Positions 1 through 7,215 of a stretch of DNA of 10,167 nucleotides are shown piece by piece. The stretch's first letter is position 1, and every line of letters starts with the position of its first letter. Below the pieces are notes generated by a model. It made no database searches. It was not told where the DNA came from and was given only the letters and a program-made list of their open reading frames with translations. The DNA is from an uncultured Lachnospiraceae bacterium. Lineage in GTDB: Bacteria; Bacillota; Clostridia; Lachnospirales; Lachnospiraceae. The DNA lies in assembly GCA_934376945.1 (NCBI GenBank), contig CAKRPI010000083.1, positions 1 to 10,167 on the forward strand. Reading direction: 5' to 3'. Position numbers and translations under genes: made by a program.

Positions 1-51
1 TCCGCATATCTGTTTGATCGTTTCATGAAGATGATGGAGGGAAATAAATAA
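1..51 (+). CDS. carA: Carbamoyl phosphate synthetase small subunit, C-terminal end (partial)
   Basis: Only the last 16 codons and the TAA stop (49-51) are in the window; the gene starts to the left. The visible tail reads SAYLFDRFMKMMEGNK, which resembles the C-terminus of CarA, the glutamine amidotransferase subunit that supplies ammonia to CarB. The assignment rests mainly on position: the stop overlaps the carB start by one base (TAATG), the usual arrangement for translationally coupled carAB. The purine-rich GGAGGG at 37-42, inside the carA end, is the ribosome binding site for carB. The tail alone is too short to prove family membership, but with carB directly behind it the call is fairly safe. 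Confidence 0.85.
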   Translation, partial: SAYLFDRFMKMMEGNK

Positions 52-3000
52 TGCCGAAGAATCCAGATATTAAGAAAGTACTTATGATTGGTTCCGGTCC
101 GATTATTATCGGCCAGGCAGCAGAGTTTGACTATGCAGGCACACAGGCATGCCGTTCCCTGAAAGAGGAAGGGATCGAGGTCGTACTGCTGAATTCCAAC
201 CCGGCAACTATCATGACAGATAAGGATATTGCAGATAAGGTTTATATTGAGCCGCTTACTGTAGAGGTGGTTGAACAGCTGATCCTGAAGGAGCAGCCGG
301 ACAGTGTGCTTCCGACGCTTGGCGGACAGGCCGGATTGAATCTGGCAATGGAGCTGGAAGAACGTGGCTTTTTGAAAGAGCATAATGTGCGGCTGATCGG
401 TACGACTGCTGAGACGATCAAAAAAGCAGAGGACCGACAGGAATTCAAGGATACAATGGAAAAAATCGGGGAGCCGGTTGCTGCCTCGAAGGTTGTGCGT
501 ACCGTTCCGGAAGGCGTGGAATTTACCCAGACGATCGGTTATCCGGTTGTGCTTCGCCCGGCGTATACACTTGGTGGAAGCGGCGGTGGAATTGCGCATA
601 ATTATCAGGAGCTTGTGGAAATTCTGGAAAATGGTCTTCGTCTTTCACGTGTAGGAGAGGTACTGGTAGAGCGCTGCATCGCCGGATGGAAAGAGATCGA
701 GTACGAGGTAATGCGTGACTCGGCGGGAAATGTAATTACAGTCTGCAACATGGAGAATATCGATCCGGTCGGTGTACACACCGGTGACAGTATTGTAGTG
801 GCTCCGTCCCAGACGCTTGGCGATAAAGAGTATCAGATGCTGCGTACTTCTGCACTGAACATTATCAGTGAACTGAAGATCACCGGAGGCTGCAACGTAC
901 AGTTTGCTTTAAATCCGGACAGCTTTGAGTACTGTGTAATCGAGGTAAACCCACGTGTCAGCCGTTCTTCGGCACTTGCTTCCAAGGCAACCGGATATCC
1001 GATCGCTAAGGTTGCTGCGAAAATTGCACTTGGTTATACGCTGGATGAGATTAAAAATGCAATTACCGGAAAGACGTATGCAAGCTTTGAGCCAATGCTG
1101 GATTACTGCGTTGTTAAGATGCCGCGTCTTCCGTTTGATAAATTCATCAGCGCAAGCCGTAAGCTGACGACCCAGATGAAGGCAACCGGCGAGGTAATGA
1201 GTATTGCTAACAATTTTGAGGGTGGCTTGATGAAGGCAATCCGTTCTCTGGAGCAGCATGTAGACTGTTTGCTTTCCTATGATTTCTCTGATCTGGATGC
1301 GGATGGACTGATGCGTCAGCTCGAGGTTGTGGATGACCGCCGGATCTGGGTGATCGCAGAAGCGCTGCGCCGTGGTATTTCTTATGAAAAAATCCATGAA
1401 ATCACAAGGATTGATGTATGGTTTATCGATAAGCTTGCAATCCTTGTTGAGATGGAGCAGGCACTTCAGACACAGCCGCTGACTGCTGATCTTTTAAGAG
1501 AAGCAAAACGGATTGAGTTTCCTGACAATGTCATTGCGCGTCTGACCGGAAAGACGGAAGAAGAGATTAAGAAGATGCGCTATGACAACGGTATCGTGGC
1601 CGCTTACAAAATGGTTGATACGTGTGCAGCAGAGTTTGCAGCAGAGACACCGTATTATTATTCTGTATTCGGAAGCGAAAACGAGGCGGTTGAGACAAGC
1701 GGAAAGAAGAAAGTACTTGTACTTGGCTCCGGTCCGATCCGTATCGGACAGGGTATTGAATTTGATTTCTGTTCGGTACATTGTACCTGGGCATTTGCAA
1801 AAGAAGGCTACGAGACTATTATCGTAAATAATAATCCGGAGACGGTCAGCACAGACTTTGACATTGCAGATAAGCTGTATTTTGAGCCGCTTACGCCGGA
1901 AGATGTGGAAAATATCGTAAATCTGGAGCATCCGGACGGAGCAGTGGTACAGTTTGGCGGTCAGACGGCAATCAAACTGACCGAGTCTCTGATGAAGATG
2001 GGTGTTCCGATTCTTGGTACTTCTGCAGAAAACGTAGACCGCGCGGAGGACCGTGAGCTGTTTGACGAAGTGCTGGAGAAATGCAGCATTCCGCGTCCGT
2101 CCGGTCATACGGTATTTACTGCAGAGGAAGCAAAGAAAGCAGCAAATGAGCTTGGATATCCGGTGCTTGTCCGCCCGTCCTATGTACTTGGCGGTCAGGG
2201 TATGCAGATTGCGATCAATGATGAGGATGTGGATGCGTTTATTGGCATTATCAACCGAATCGCGCAGGAGCATCCGATCCTTGTAGATAAGTATCTGGTG
2301 GGTAAGGAGATCGAGGTTGATGCAGTATGCGATGGCACGGATGTATTGATTCCTGGTATCATGGAGCATATTGAGCGTGCAGGCATTCATTCCGGAGATA
2401 GTATTTCTGTTTATCCGGCACAGAGCATTTCATCGAAGATCAAACGCGTTATCGAGGATTATACCAGAAAGCTGGCGAAGGAGCTTCATGTTATCGGACT
2501 GATCAACATTCAGTTTATCGTAAGCAATGATGAAGTGTACGTTATTGAAGTAAATCCGCGTTCCAGCCGTACGGTACCGTACATCAGCAAGGTGACGGGA
2601 ATTCCGATCGTTCCGCTGGCTACAAAGGTGATTCTCGGTCATACGATCCGTGAGCTTGGCTATGAGCCGGGACTTCAGCCGGAGGCAGATTACTTTGCAA
2701 TCAAAATGCCGGTATTCTCTTTTGAAAAGATCCGTGGAGCAGATATCAGCCTCGGACCGGAAATGAAGTCTACAGGAGAGTGTCTTGGTATTGCAAAGAC
2801 CTTTGATGAGGCACTGTATAAAGCATTCCTTGGTGCAGGCATCAATCTGCCGAAGCATAAAAATATGATTATTACTGTAAAAGATTCCGATAAGCTGGAT
2901 GTGATCGATATTGCAAAAAGATTCGATGCGATCGGCTATCGTATTTTTGCTACGAGAGGCACGGCGCGTGCACTTGAGGAGCATGGCGTTCAGGCTCGCA

Positions 3001-3257
3001 TGATCAATAAGATCGAGGGCGAATCTCCGAATCTGATGGACCTCATTCTCGGACACGAGATCGATCTCGTCATCGATACACCGTCCCAGGGTGTAGACCA
3101 TGCAAAAGATGGTTTCCTGATCCGTCGAAATGCGATTGAAACCGGTGTCAATGTACTGACTTCATTGGATACAGCGCAGGCATTGATTACAAGTCTGGAA
3201 AATAATAACATTAATAAATTATCTCTGATTGATATTGCAACAGTGGCATCACGGTAG
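51..3257 (+). CDS. carB: Carbamoyl phosphate synthetase large subunit
   Basis: This cytosolic enzyme makes carbamoyl phosphate from bicarbonate, two ATP and ammonia delivered by CarA; the product goes to pyrimidines and arginine. At 1068 residues it is full length (E. coli CarB is about 1073). The two homologous halves are plain: KKVLMIGSGPIIIGQ near residue 8 recurs as KKVLVLGSGPIRIGQ near 553. Each half has an ATP-grasp domain with a glycine-rich loop, LRPAYTLGGSGGG at 168-180 and VRPSYVLGGQGM at 707-718, and an EVNPR motif before the end of the grasp fold. Residues of about 400-550 form the oligomerisation region. The C-terminus from about 937 is the MGS-like allosteric domain (ATRGTARALEEHG inside), where UMP, ornithine or IMP act in known enzymes. 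The start is set by GGAGGG at 37-42 and the overlap with carA. Two TAG stops stand in tandem. The sequence does not show whether it serves the arginine or the pyrimidine pathway. Confidence 0.98.
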   Translation: MPKNPDIKKVLMIGSGPIIIGQAAEFDYAGTQACRSLKEEGIEVVLLNSNPATIMTDKDIADKVYIEPLTVEVVEQLILKEQPDSVLPTLGGQAGLNLAMELEERGFLKEHNVRLIGTTAETIKKAEDRQEFKDTMEKIGEPVAASKVVRTVPEGVEFTQTIGYPVVLRPAYTLGGSGGGIAHNYQELVEILENGLRLSRVGEVLVERCIAGWKEIEYEVMRDSAGNVITVCNMENIDPVGVHTGDSIVVAPSQTLGDKEYQMLRTSALNIISELKITGGCNVQFALNPDSFEYCVIEVNPRVSRSSALASKATGYPIAKVAAKIALGYTLDEIKNAITGKTYASFEPMLDYCVVKMPRLPFDKFISASRKLTTQMKATGEVMSIANNFEGGLMKAIRSLEQHVDCLLSYDFSDLDADGLMRQLEVVDDRRIWVIAEALRRGISYEKIHEITRIDVWFIDKLAILVEMEQALQTQPLTADLLREAKRIEFPDNVIARLTGKTEEEIKKMRYDNGIVAAYKMVDTCAAEFAAETPYYYSVFGSENEAVETSGKKKVLVLGSGPIRIGQGIEFDFCSVHCTWAFAKEGYETIIVNNNPETVSTDFDIADKLYFEPLTPEDVENIVNLEHPDGAVVQFGGQTAIKLTESLMKMGVPILGTSAENVDRAEDRELFDEVLEKCSIPRPSGHTVFTAEEAKKAANELGYPVLVRPSYVLGGQGMQIAINDEDVDAFIGIINRIAQEHPILVDKYLVGKEIEVDAVCDGTDVLIPGIMEHIERAGIHSGDSISVYPAQSISSKIKRVIEDYTRKLAKELHVIGLINIQFIVSNDEVYVIEVNPRSSRTVPYISKVTGIPIVPLATKVILGHTIRELGYEPGLQPEADYFAIKMPVFSFEKIRGADISLGPEMKSTGECLGIAKTFDEALYKAFLGAGINLPKHKNMIITVKDSDKLDVIDIAKRFDAIGYRIFATRGTARALEEHGVQARMINKIEGESPNLMDLILGHEIDLVIDTPSQGVDHAKDGFLIRRNAIETGVNVLTSLDTAQALITSLENNNINKLSLIDIATVASR

Positions 3258-3350
3258 TAGTATCGTGCATTATATTGTGACAGCGGTATAGTGATGGGGA
3301 TATAATGGCAACAATATTGCAATAACGGTATTGCGACAGCGACATTATTA
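3232..3350. repeat. Degenerate 40-42 bp periodic repeat across the carB 3' end
   Basis: ATATTGCAACAGTGGCAT at 3232 (the last carB codons) is echoed by ATATTGTGACAGCGGTAT at 3272 and ATATTGCAATAACGGTAT at 3314, with a further half-copy GTATTGCGACAGCGACAT at 3328. The spacing of the first three is 40 and 42 bases. The later copies lie outside the reading frame, so coding constraint does not explain the similarity. It looks like old tandem duplication of the gene end, now decayed. No function is evident. Confidence 0.5.
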
Positions 3351-3363
3351 CAGAAAAAGAAAG

Positions 3364-3398
3364 AAAAGGAACTGTGTTTTTAGCGCAGTTCCTTTTTT
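3364..3398 (+). terminator. Rho-independent terminator of the carAB operon
   Basis: The stem GGAACTGTGT (3368-3377) pairs with GCGCAGTTCC (3383-3392), including two G-U pairs, around a five-base loop. It is followed by six T (3393-3398), and the A run at 3364-3367 can pair with part of that tract. It lies about 110 bases after the carB stop and is the first strong terminator downstream of carB. Confidence 0.93.
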
Positions 3399-3470
3399 GA
3401 ACGCAGAATGAGTATTTCGCCGTTTTGCAGTAAATCACTGAAAATTTACAAAAAAATCATAAACATAGGG

Positions 3471-3499
3471 TTGCAAAAAAAGTAAAAGAGAAGTACACT
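3471..3499 (+). promoter_or_regulatory. Predicted sigma-A promoter of the zinc-dependent phospholipase C family gene
   Basis: TTGCAA (3471-3476), a 17-base spacer and TACACT (3494-3499) fit a housekeeping promoter, giving a predicted start near 3506 and a 5' leader of about 65 bases. This places the ATG at 3505 outside the transcript and supports the later start at 3571. A small inverted repeat, GTAAAT/ATTTAC (3430-3435 and 3444-3449), lies 22 bases upstream of the -35 and could be an operator, though six bases per arm in AT-rich DNA is weak evidence. The rest of the 313-base gap after carB (3258-3570) holds the decayed repeats, the terminator and nothing else I can name. Confidence 0.55.
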
Positions 3500-3570
3500 G
3501 TGCAATGGAGCGTGAAACGGTGGGCAGTAGAGGAGATTTGTATCTGCCGGCTGAAACGGAGGAAAACAAA

Positions 3571-4179
3571 ATGCGTAAAAAATCACATCTGTCACTTGCA
3601 GCTTATCTGATTGGAGAACTGGAGTCTGAACAGCTTGACCGACACAAAAAAGCGTTTTATCTTGGATCAATTCTACCGGATCTGACACCGAAAATGATTA
3701 CTTCACCGCATGAGTTTCAAACCTCATATCGCGAATTGCAGGAAAAGATCTGTGATCTCATTTCATACGTTCAAAGCGGAGAGGGAAAGGAACGGGTGGT
3801 GTGGAGACGACTTGGCGTCGTGATGCATTATCTGGCGGATTATTTTACCTTTCCACATAACACAGTATTTGATGGAAGTCTGAAAGACCATTGCCTGTAT
3901 GAGCGTGATATGAAGCATGCGATGCGTACGTATATTCATACAGGAGATGCGAGGATGATCTTTGAGGCTCAACGGATGCGAAAGGGGCAGATCACGAATG
4001 TTTCCGAATTGTTTGCTTATATTGAGAAGACGCATAAAACGTATCTTGGGGCAGTGCATGATGTGAAGGATGATTGCCGCTGGATTGTTGAGATGTGCTC
4101 CTGGGCATTGATCGGACTGGTGAATATCATTTGTAAAGCAGATGAAAAGCTGCAGCCACTTCAGTGGATGTATGCGTGA
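3571..4179 (+). CDS. Zinc-dependent phospholipase C family protein (202 aa)
   Basis: The family contains bacterial phospholipase C and S1/P1-type nucleases, all-helical enzymes with a three-zinc centre. The residue pattern fits: H6, D37, H47, then H86-x3-D90 in MHYLAD, H96 six residues later in FPHN, then H107-x3-E111 in HCLYE. The H-x3-D, +6 H and H-x3-E spacings are those of the metal ligands in Bacillus cereus phospholipase C. There is no signal peptide (it begins MRKKSHLSL), unlike the secreted enzymes, so the true substrate is unknown and a cytosolic hydrolase is as likely as a lipase. The start at 3571 follows GGAGG (3558-3562) with an eight-base gap; the in-frame ATG at 3505 has no ribosome binding site and precedes the predicted transcript start. 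The gene is monocistronic, with its own promoter and terminator. A late hydrophobic patch (WALIGLVNIICKA) fits the last helix rather than a membrane anchor. Confidence 0.85.
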   Translation: MRKKSHLSLAAYLIGELESEQLDRHKKAFYLGSILPDLTPKMITSPHEFQTSYRELQEKICDLISYVQSGEGKERVVWRRLGVVMHYLADYFTFPHNTVFDGSLKDHCLYERDMKHAMRTYIHTGDARMIFEAQRMRKGQITNVSELFAYIEKTHKTYLGAVHDVKDDCRWIVEMCSWALIGLVNIICKADEKLQPLQWMYA

Positions 4180-4224
4180 TGACAGTAGCGAATAGAAACG
4201 GATCAGTCAGGCTGATTTCGGTTA

Positions 4225-4268
4225 AAAAGGACAGGTTTATGCTAGACATGAATCTGTCCTTTTATTTT
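4225..4268 (+). terminator. Rho-independent terminator after the phospholipase C family gene
   Basis: AAAAGGACAGGTTTATG (4225-4241) pairs with CATGAATCTGTCCTTTT (4247-4263), with two G-U pairs, around the loop CTAGA, and a further TTTT follows at 4265-4268. The stem is long and strong. A smaller hairpin, ATCAG/CTGAT (4202-4206 and 4212-4216), precedes it. Confidence 0.93.
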
Positions 4269-4595
4269 CAGAAAATTATACTTATAAAATGAATAATTGT
4301 TCTGAAAATTTCAATTTTTGCAGAAAAAGCATTGTGTCATTTTCTATAATCTGATATGATGATGTTAAGATCAAAAGATGCCTTACGGATTGTTCTGTAC
4401 TTTGTACTCACACAATCCTGCCTGATATTCGCACATCGTGAAGCTTGCGCTCCACTTTTTTGCTCATATCTGGGCGGGTTATTAAGCTATAAAACCATTC
4501 CTGTGCAAGCACATCGTGGTTTCAGACTTTTGACCCTGGCATCATAAAAGAAAATGGTGAGTATTCTATACAAACGTGGATGGAGGACTGGATCT
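4269..4595. other. Intergenic region upstream of the SPFH operon, mostly unexplained
   Basis: This stretch holds the predicted promoter at 4332-4360 and then about 235 bases of leader with no supported gene. TTTTCAGAA (4265-4273) and TTCTGAAAA (4300-4308) form an inverted repeat upstream of the promoter. GCACATCGTG occurs twice, at 4431-4440 and 4509-4518. A 63-codon plus-strand frame (4356-4547) starts inside the -10 box, has no ribosome binding site and looks non-coding. A minus-strand 19-codon frame (4408-4467) beginning MSKKVERK also lacks a ribosome binding site. The base composition after 4370 is richer in GC than the AT-rich promoter part, so it may be a gene remnant or a dispersed repeat. 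Confidence 0.5.
4332..4360 (+). promoter_or_regulatory. Predicted sigma-A promoter of the SPFH/zinc-ribbon/TPM operon
   Basis: TTGTGT (4332-4337), a 17-base spacer and TATGAT (4355-4360) match the housekeeping pattern. A TATAAT at 4345-4350 lies within the spacer but has no suitable -35. The predicted transcript would start near 4367, leaving an unusually long leader of about 230 bases before the first gene. The upstream inverted repeat TTTTCAGAA/TTCTGAAAA (4265-4308) is a possible operator. Confidence 0.5.
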
Positions 4596-5960
4596 ATGGG
4601 ATTAATAAAAGCGTTAATGGGTGCCGCAGGAGGCACACTGGCGGATCAGTGGAAGGAGTATTTTTACTGTGAGGCAATGGACACGGATACACTTGTTATG
4701 AAAGGCCAGAAGCGGACTTCACATCGGTCATCGAATCGTTCCGGAAGCGATAATATTATTACGGACGGATCCGGAATCGCGGTGGCAGATGGTCAATGTA
4801 TGATTATTGTAGAGAACGGCAAAGTCGCAGAGGTTTGTGCGGAGCCAGGAGAATATACATATGATAATAGTTCTGCGCCGAGTATTTTCGGAGGAAGTCT
4901 TGGAGAGGGGATTAAAAAAACATTTTCCGAGATTGGAAAGCGCTTCACCTATGGTGGGCAGGCAGCAGGAGATCAAAGAGTTTATTATTTTAATACAAAG
5001 GAAATTCTCGGAAATAAGTACGGGACAGCGACGCCTGTACCGTTTCGTGTGGTAGACCGTAATATCGGATTGGATGTTGATATTTCAATTCGCTGCAATG
5101 GAGAATATTCTTATTGTATCGTGGATCCGATTCTGTTTTACACGAATGTCTGTGGCAATATATCCGATGTTTATGAGCGTTCGAATCTTGACAGTATGCT
5201 TAAAAGTGAACTGCTTACGGCACTTCAGCCGGCATTTTCGAGAATTTCGGATATGGGAATCCGCTACAGTGCGCTGCCCGGCCATACACTGGAGCTGGCA
5301 GATGCATTAAATGAAGTACTTTCAAGAAAGTGGAAAGATACAAGAGGTATCGTGATCGCTTCAGTCGGTGTGAATTCAGTATCCGCATCGAAGGAGGATG
5401 AGGATATGATCAAGCAGCTGCAGAAAAGTGCAGTCATGCGTGATCCGACGATGGCAGCGGCGCAGCTGGTTGGCGCACAGAGTGATGCGATGCGTGCGGC
5501 AGCCTCCAATGCAAACGGTGCGATGATGGGCTTTATGGGAATGAATATGGCTTCTCAGGCAGGCGGCATGAATGCGCAGGATCTGTATGCAATGGGAGCA
5601 CAGCAGGCGGCAGCAAGACAGGCGCAGAGTGCACAGGCAGCGCCGGCATCACCGGCTGGAAATACAGCGGCGGCAGGAACAGCGCCGGAGGGCAGCTGGA
5701 AATGTACCTGCGGAGCAGTGAATACCGGAAAATTCTGTATGGAATGCGGTGCCAAAAAGCCGGAGGAAGGATGGGTATGCCCGTCATGCGGAGCTTCAAA
5801 CAAAGGCAAGTTCTGCATGGAGTGCGGTGCAAAACGACCGGCAAATGCTCCGATTTACCAGTGCGACAAATGTGGCTGGAAGCCGAAGGATCCGGCTCAT
5901 CCGCCGAAATTCTGTCCGGAATGCGGAGATCCGTTTGATGAAGGGGATCAGGTGAACTGA
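4596..5960 (+). CDS. SPFH-domain protein with three C-terminal zinc ribbons (YdjI-like, 'virion core protein' family)
   Basis: SPFH proteins (stomatin/flotillin class) oligomerise at membranes. YdjI-type members are linked in Bacillus subtilis to bringing PspA to the membrane during envelope stress. The N-terminus MGLIKALMGAAGGTLADQWK is the family's typical opening, followed by EYFYCEAMDTDTLVMKGQKR. The SPFH core spans about residues 20-275 and ends in a short charged stretch (KEDEDMIKQLQK). Residues of about 284-365 are a flexible Ala/Gly/Met/Gln-rich linker. Three zinc ribbons follow: C370-x-C372 with C381-x2-C384, C395-x2-C398 with C407-x2-C410, and C423-x2-C426 with C440-x2-C443. There is no signal peptide or membrane segment, so it is cytoplasmic with peripheral membrane contact. 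The start at 4596 follows GGAGG (4582-4586) with a nine-base gap; the in-frame ATG 14 codons earlier has no such site. At 454 residues it is longer than B. subtilis YdjI (about 320 from memory). It is first in a likely operon with the next two genes. Confidence 0.9.
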   Translation: MGLIKALMGAAGGTLADQWKEYFYCEAMDTDTLVMKGQKRTSHRSSNRSGSDNIITDGSGIAVADGQCMIIVENGKVAEVCAEPGEYTYDNSSAPSIFGGSLGEGIKKTFSEIGKRFTYGGQAAGDQRVYYFNTKEILGNKYGTATPVPFRVVDRNIGLDVDISIRCNGEYSYCIVDPILFYTNVCGNISDVYERSNLDSMLKSELLTALQPAFSRISDMGIRYSALPGHTLELADALNEVLSRKWKDTRGIVIASVGVNSVSASKEDEDMIKQLQKSAVMRDPTMAAAQLVGAQSDAMRAAASNANGAMMGFMGMNMASQAGGMNAQDLYAMGAQQAAARQAQSAQAAPASPAGNTAAAGTAPEGSWKCTCGAVNTGKFCMECGAKKPEEGWVCPSCGASNKGKFCMECGAKRPANAPIYQCDKCGWKPKDPAHPPKFCPECGDPFDEGDQVN

Positions 5961-5966
5961 CAGGTC

Positions 5967-5990
5967 GCAAAGCGGATTGAATGTCCGCTT
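5967..5990. repeat. Short hairpin repeat, copy 1
   Basis: AAAGCGGA (5969-5976) and TCCGCTTT (5984-5991) form an eight-base stem with a seven-base loop, six bases after the SPFH gene stop. No T tract follows, so it should not stop transcription into the next gene. GCAAAGCGGATTG (5967-5979) is identical to 10064-10076, and the rest matches copy 2 at 10064-10087 apart from a two-base loop insertion and one substitution. Confidence 0.6.
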
Positions 5991-6007
5991 TACAGATCAA
6001 AGAACTG

Positions 6008-6046
6008 CCGGATGTGATAGTTGGGCTGAAGAACTATCACATCCGG
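6008..6046 (+). promoter_or_regulatory. Perfect 15-bp hairpin directly before a ribosome binding site inside the operon
   Basis: CCGGATGTGATAGTT (6008-6022) pairs without mismatch with AACTATCACATCCGG (6032-6046) around a nine-base loop. It ends three bases before AAGGAG (6050-6055), the ribosome binding site of the zinc-ribbon gene. No T tract follows, so it is not a terminator. Possible roles are an mRNA stabiliser or processing site that sets the ratio of the SPFH protein to its partners, or a palindromic operator. The choice cannot be made from sequence. Confidence 0.75.
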
Positions 6047-6060
6047 ATTAAGGAGAAGAT

Positions 6061-7140
6061 ATGAGCGATATTCTGGAATATAAATGCCCGTGTTGTGGCG
6101 GCGCCATTGAATTTAACAGCAGTATCCAGAAAATGAAGTGTCCCTATTGTGATACGGAATTCGAGCTTGATACTCTGAAGGAATTTGAGGAAGAAGATAA
6201 AAAAGAAGCAAATGATCCGCAGTGGGATGCAGAAAATGTTCAGCAGAGCCGTGAGGAGATCGGCGATGACGGAACGTTAAAAACGTATGTATGTGATTCG
6301 TGCGGCGGCGAAATTATCGCAGATGCCACGACCGGAGCAACAAGCTGTCCGTATTGCGGCAATCCGGTTGTTGTGCCAAAACAGTTTTCCGGAATGCTCC
6401 GTCCGGATCTGATCATTCCGTTTAAGCTTGATAAAAAGCAGGCGGAACAGAAGCTTAAGGAGCATCTGAAGGGCAAGGTGCTTCTTCCGAAGATGTTCCG
6501 CAGAGAAAATCGGATCAAGGAAGTAAAAGGAATCTACGTTCCATTCTGGCTTTACACCAGCGATGCAGATGCGGAAATCCACTGCCGTGCGACGAAGGTA
6601 CGCAGATGGACAAGCGGGGATTACGAGTATACGGAGACAAAACATTTTCTGGTGACGCGCAGCGGTCAGATTGGATTTGATAATGTGCCTGCAGATGGCT
6701 CTGAAAAAATGGCGAATGATCTGATGGAGTCTATCGAGCCGTTCCAGTATGAGGCGGCTGTTCCGTTCGAAAAAGCGTATCTTGCCGGCTATCTGGCTGA
6801 TAAATACGATGTGAGCTCAGAGGAATGCGCAAAACGGGCCAATCAGAGAATGCAGAAGTGTACGGAACGTTCCTTTATGGATACGATCAATGGCTATACG
6901 ACCTGCGTGCCGGAAAAAACGGATATTCAGCTGCGCCAGGGGAAAATTTCATATGCGCTGCTGCCGGTTTGGGTACTGAGTACGAAATATAAGGGTGAGA
7001 TTCTTACGTTTGCGATGAACGGGCAGACAGGCAAATTTGTCGGGAATCTTCCGATGGACAATGGAAAGGTATGGAGGATTTTCGGCGGTGTTTTCGCAGC
7101 GGTATTTCTGCTGACTTTTTTGATTACCGGACTTTTCTGA
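6061..7140 (+). CDS. Zinc-ribbon protein with C-terminal membrane anchor (YdjG-like)
   Basis: The 359-residue protein begins with two zinc ribbons: C9-x2-C12 with C27-x2-C30, and C78-x2-C81 with C96-x2-C99, separated by an acidic stretch (EFEEEDKKEA). A conserved-looking middle region (about 105-330, with IYVPFWLYTSDADAEI and SYALLPVWVLSTKYKG) follows, then one hydrophobic helix at about 339-357 at the very C-terminus. Topology is probably a tail anchor with the ribbons in the cytoplasm. This architecture and size match B. subtilis YdjG, partner of YdjH and YdjI. Related proteins are often labelled as PriA helicase or RNA polymerase subunit P from the ribbon alone; no helicase motifs are present. 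The start follows AAGGAG (6050-6055) with a five-base gap. The 100-base gap from the SPFH gene has two hairpins but no terminator, so co-transcription is likely. The shared ribbon type in this and the SPFH protein suggests that they interact; that is inference. Confidence 0.87.
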   Translation: MSDILEYKCPCCGGAIEFNSSIQKMKCPYCDTEFELDTLKEFEEEDKKEANDPQWDAENVQQSREEIGDDGTLKTYVCDSCGGEIIADATTGATSCPYCGNPVVVPKQFSGMLRPDLIIPFKLDKKQAEQKLKEHLKGKVLLPKMFRRENRIKEVKGIYVPFWLYTSDADAEIHCRATKVRRWTSGDYEYTETKHFLVTRSGQIGFDNVPADGSEKMANDLMESIEPFQYEAAVPFEKAYLAGYLADKYDVSSEECAKRANQRMQKCTERSFMDTINGYTTCVPEKTDIQLRQGKISYALLPVWVLSTKYKGEILTFAMNGQTGKFVGNLPMDNGKVWRIFGGVFAAVFLLTFLITGLF

Positions 7141-7215
7141 CAGGAAAATGGATTTAATTGATAACAGGCAGCAAGGCAGGACCTGACATTCACTTTGACA
7201 ACGGGAGAAAATAGC

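Noticed and set aside
1494..2390. 298-codon minus-strand reading frame
   Set aside because: It is antisense to carB, Cys/Arg/Ile-rich in the way of shadow frames, and has no family features.
4356..4547. 63-codon plus-strand reading frame before the SPFH gene
   Set aside because: It starts inside the predicted -10 box, has no ribosome binding site, and its Cys/Leu-rich sequence resembles no protein I know.
5967..5991. Terminator after the SPFH gene
   Set aside because: The stem is sound, but no T tract follows on the plus strand, so transcription probably continues into the zinc-ribbon gene.
6061..7140. PriA helicase or RNA polymerase subunit P label for the zinc-ribbon protein
   Set aside because: Only CxxC ribbons are shared; there are no helicase Walker motifs, and the C-terminal membrane helix fits the YdjG type.
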